From: a virus
DNA length: 50,224 nucleotides
Reading direction: 5' to 3' (one strand)
Virus record (IMG/VR): IMGVR_UViG_3300013100_000003
Location: 1 to 50,224 of that record
In this document: piece after piece, positions 48,672 to 50,224 of the stretch
How positions within the stretch are numbered: the first letter of the stretch is position 1
Layout: every line of letters begins with the position of its first letter
Notes under the pieces: generated by a model
The model's database searches: none
What the model saw: the letters and a program-made list of their open reading frames with translations, nothing else
What the model was told of the DNA's origin: nothing
Translations under genes and position numbers: made by a program

Positions 48672-48713
48672 CACTTTTTGCAAAACATAGCGGGGTAGCT
48701 CCCGCTATTATTC
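48668..48713 (+). promoter_or_regulatory. Marbox-type promoter P8
   Basis: Box 48668-48687 matches 13 of 14 positions; 18 bp later TATTAT (48706-48711) then TC. Gap inverted repeat ATAGCGGG/CCCGCTAT. Drives the final cluster, which runs through the join to 230. Confidence 0.84.
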
Positions 48714-48739
48714 AATCTCCAATAACTGAGGGTAAATTC

Positions 48740-49195
48740 ATGAATCCGACAACCACAATCTCCAAGCCATCACTTCCATACCGTTTCTTCGTTAAGTCAA
48801 TCGACGATTACGAGACATTCCCAACCATGCAGCAGGCTATCGACGCGGCAAATGAGCGCATTCAGGATTGCCTATGCGACGGCTGGGATGAGGAGGCCGT
48901 GAACGCCATTGAGTATGGCGCGATCATGGGAACCGCTGAGATGTTCGACAAGCGTCCGGACGAAACAGGCGAGTTCTCTTACATCTGTAACTATCAGGCC
49001 GCTCCGCTAAAGGATTCAATGTCACGCCTGGGGGCATTTACAGCCGGATCGATCAGTCAATCCGTCGCGTCATGGTTAGATGTTACCCTGCTCTCATCCA
49101 CGCTGGAGATCAAAGACCCATCGATTAAACTTGAGATAGTGCAGACTATTTGCGGCCTGATTGCAGCCGAAGCAACTCAGAGAGGGATTAAATAA
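48740..49195 (+). CDS. Unknown early protein
   Basis: 151 aa after GAGGG. An N-terminal RFFVKSIDDYETFPTMQQAID unit (beta-beta-helix) and a helical C-terminus with DPSIKLEIVQTICGLIAAEA. Acidic. First gene after P8; coupled to the next gene. Confidence 0.75.
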   Translation: MNPTTTISKPSLPYRFFVKSIDDYETFPTMQQAIDAANERIQDCLCDGWDEEAVNAIEYGAIMGTAEMFDKRPDETGEFSYICNYQAAPLKDSMSRLGAFTAGSISQSVASWLDVTLLSSTLEIKDPSIKLEIVQTICGLIAAEATQRGIK

Positions 49196-49470
49196 TGAGC
49201 ATTATGGTTCACCTATCAAAGCTGGTTTGCGATCCAGAGATGAAGGAAGGAGCTGTTTTCTCCGATGAATGCCCCAAGCAAGGAGCTTTTTTAGCTGTAT
49301 GGATTTTTCGTGGAAAGTTGTTTTCTCGCCGTGCTGAATGGGTAGGCGGTGGAGATGGCGGGGTTAATTGCGGGACGCGATATCTTTTCTGGCACGCAAC
49401 AAGTCAGCATTCCGAGATACTTCGAGAATGCAAGCCTTTATTTTTCATCCAGATGAAACAGGAGTCCTAA
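49195..49470 (+). CDS. Unknown protein
   Basis: 91 aa, start overlaps the previous stop. Beta-rich and aromatic (FLAVWIFRGKLFSRRAEWV) with three Cys. No family. Confidence 0.65.
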   Translation: MSIMVHLSKLVCDPEMKEGAVFSDECPKQGAFLAVWIFRGKLFSRRAEWVGGGDGGVNCGTRYLFWHATSQHSEILRECKPLFFIQMKQES

Positions 49471-49472
49471 TA

Positions 49473-50099
49473 ATGCCGCAGGTAAAAGATCTGAAACCGG
49501 GTGAGCACTTTATCAACAAAGATGGCGCTCTTTTCCTTGTGCTCTGCCAGGGCGGCGAGGTCACTTTCACTCGACACATTTCGACAGGGGAAGAGAGCCT
49601 ATATGATCCGGGCGCGGCTGTTAGTCTGGCTCATGAATCCCAGGTCAGGCAGGAGGGGAAGGTAGCCGTTATCCGCTCGATCTTTGAGGATGCCAGCACT
49701 ACCCGGCAGGCGGCGGAGCAAATCATTGATTACCTGCAGGCAGAGCAGCAGGCTATCCCAGGCGTAATGCAGGAGATCTCAGCGAAGTATGTCGAGCGGT
49801 GCACGGAATCAGTTAAGGCTGAGGATGATCAGTTGCTCAACGGCATCAACGCTCTGGCTGGGGCCGCTTTTGCCCTTGCTGGCTCAGACTCACCAGGTTA
49901 TCAGGACAAGGCTGCCAGGATTTGGCCGTGGAATCACCCCCAACACCTTAACGAGACGCATCGCGAAAAGTTCCGGCGCGTGTTCGTGAAGGATGGAGAG
50001 GGATACACGACTTTCCGAGATCGCCTGGTGTGGGCGGCAGTGCTCATCATTGCCGAAATCGAAAAGCAGGATCGAGCGGAGTTGAAAAATGGCAAGTGA
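49473..50099 (+). CDS. Phage protein with KPGE barrel and helical end
   Basis: 208 aa from ATG 49473 (AGGAG at 49461). Residues 5-55 are a small beta domain (LKPGEHFINKDGALF) like the next gene. The C-terminal 85 residues have LNGINALAGAAFALAG, KAARIWPWN and RLVWAAVLIIAEIEKQDRA, a domain common in phage proteins of unknown role. Overlaps the next start. Confidence 0.75.
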   Translation: MPQVKDLKPGEHFINKDGALFLVLCQGGEVTFTRHISTGEESLYDPGAAVSLAHESQVRQEGKVAVIRSIFEDASTTRQAAEQIIDYLQAEQQAIPGVMQEISAKYVERCTESVKAEDDQLLNGINALAGAAFALAGSDSPGYQDKAARIWPWNHPQHLNETHREKFRRVFVKDGEGYTTFRDRLVWAAVLIIAEIEKQDRAELKNGK

Positions 50100-50224
50100 T
50101 AAAATGAAGGTTCGGCAGGTGCCAGCCACAACGCTTAAGCCAGGCGATATCTTCTTTGACATTAGCGGAGAGATGGCGAAAATCGTCTTTCGCGCTAACA
50201 CCTCAGCGCCTGGTAAGGTGGGCT
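50089..50224 (+). CDS. 5' part of the KPGD protein cut by the join
   Basis: ATG 50089 overlaps the previous stop TGA (50097-50099). The reading frame continues at base 1 of the window and ends at 230. It gives the true start of the gene listed at 3. Confidence 0.85.
   Translation, partial: MASDKMKVRQVPATTLKPGDIFFDISGEMAKIVFRANTSAPGKVG
50102..50224. repeat. Right copy of the terminal direct repeat
   Basis: Identical to 1-123; see that entry. Confidence 0.97.

Noticed and set aside
1-50224. CRISPR array or insertion sequence
   Set aside because: No regularly spaced repeats and no transposase-like gene were seen.

Overview
The window is one complete genome of a tailed bacteriophage, about 50.1 kb long, opened at an arbitrary point. 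The last 123 bases (50102-50224) repeat the first 123 exactly, so the ends join into a circle. The gene cut by the join starts at 50089 and ends at 230. The host is probably in the Enterobacterales: the lysozyme resembles lambda R, the promoters carry boxes matching the enterobacterial MarA/SoxS/Rob site, and the SSB is of E. coli type. The tail is contractile (sheath, tube, gp25-like wedge, baseplate J), so this is a myovirus. No integrase and no DNA polymerase gene is visible. A strictly lytic phage using the host replisome is the simplest reading.

Layout. 1-2.9 kb: small early genes ending in two DNA-binding proteins. 2.9-4.3 kb: lysis cassette (holin, lambda-R-type endolysin, Rz, nested Rz1). 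4.4-6.3 kb: a lone minus-strand gene diverging from a RepA-like AAA+ helicase. 6.3-7.9 kb: mostly non-coding, with tRNA-Asp(GTC), tRNA-Ser(GCT) and two unusual tRNA-like, CCA-ended elements. 7.9-19 kb: packaging, head, neck, sheath and tube. 19-28 kb: frameshifted tail assembly chaperone, tape measure, baseplate and a histidine-rich fibre. 28-30.6 kb: a large tailspike between two terminators. 30.65-35.55 kb, minus strand: HTH protein, SSB, ERF annealing protein, RecE-like exonuclease, VRR-type nuclease and an SF2 helicase. 35.6-40.5 kb, plus strand: Cro/YdaS-like regulator, zinc-ribbon primase, superinfection-immunity-like membrane protein, dUTPase, Dam-like adenine methylase, sliding-clamp-like protein and a C5-methyltransferase-like protein. 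40.5-50.1 kb and on through the join: a dense array of small accessory genes.

The most striking feature is a dispersed regulon. Eight intergenic sites (267, 1763, 2089, 37142, 40492, 42814, 43420, 48668) share a 20-bp box matching the marbox consensus at 12-14 of 14 specified positions. Each is followed after 18 bp (19 bp in one) by TATTAT or TATCAT and then TC. This is class II geometry: the box replaces the -35. The phage also encodes a stand-alone, MarA-sized AraC-type DNA-binding protein (42410-42817), whose stop codon lies inside one of these boxes. In four of the eight, the TAG stop of the upstream gene is the TAG of the box. The likely system is a mobile promoter-plus-gene cassette network driven by a phage-encoded MarA mimic, by host MarA/SoxS/Rob, or both.

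Other notable items are a non-SSB protein with an SSB-like C-terminal tip (358-753), a probable internal-start scaffold within the DUF2213 gene, a likely -1 frameshift in the chaperone gene, and a fibre with about a dozen HxH motifs.
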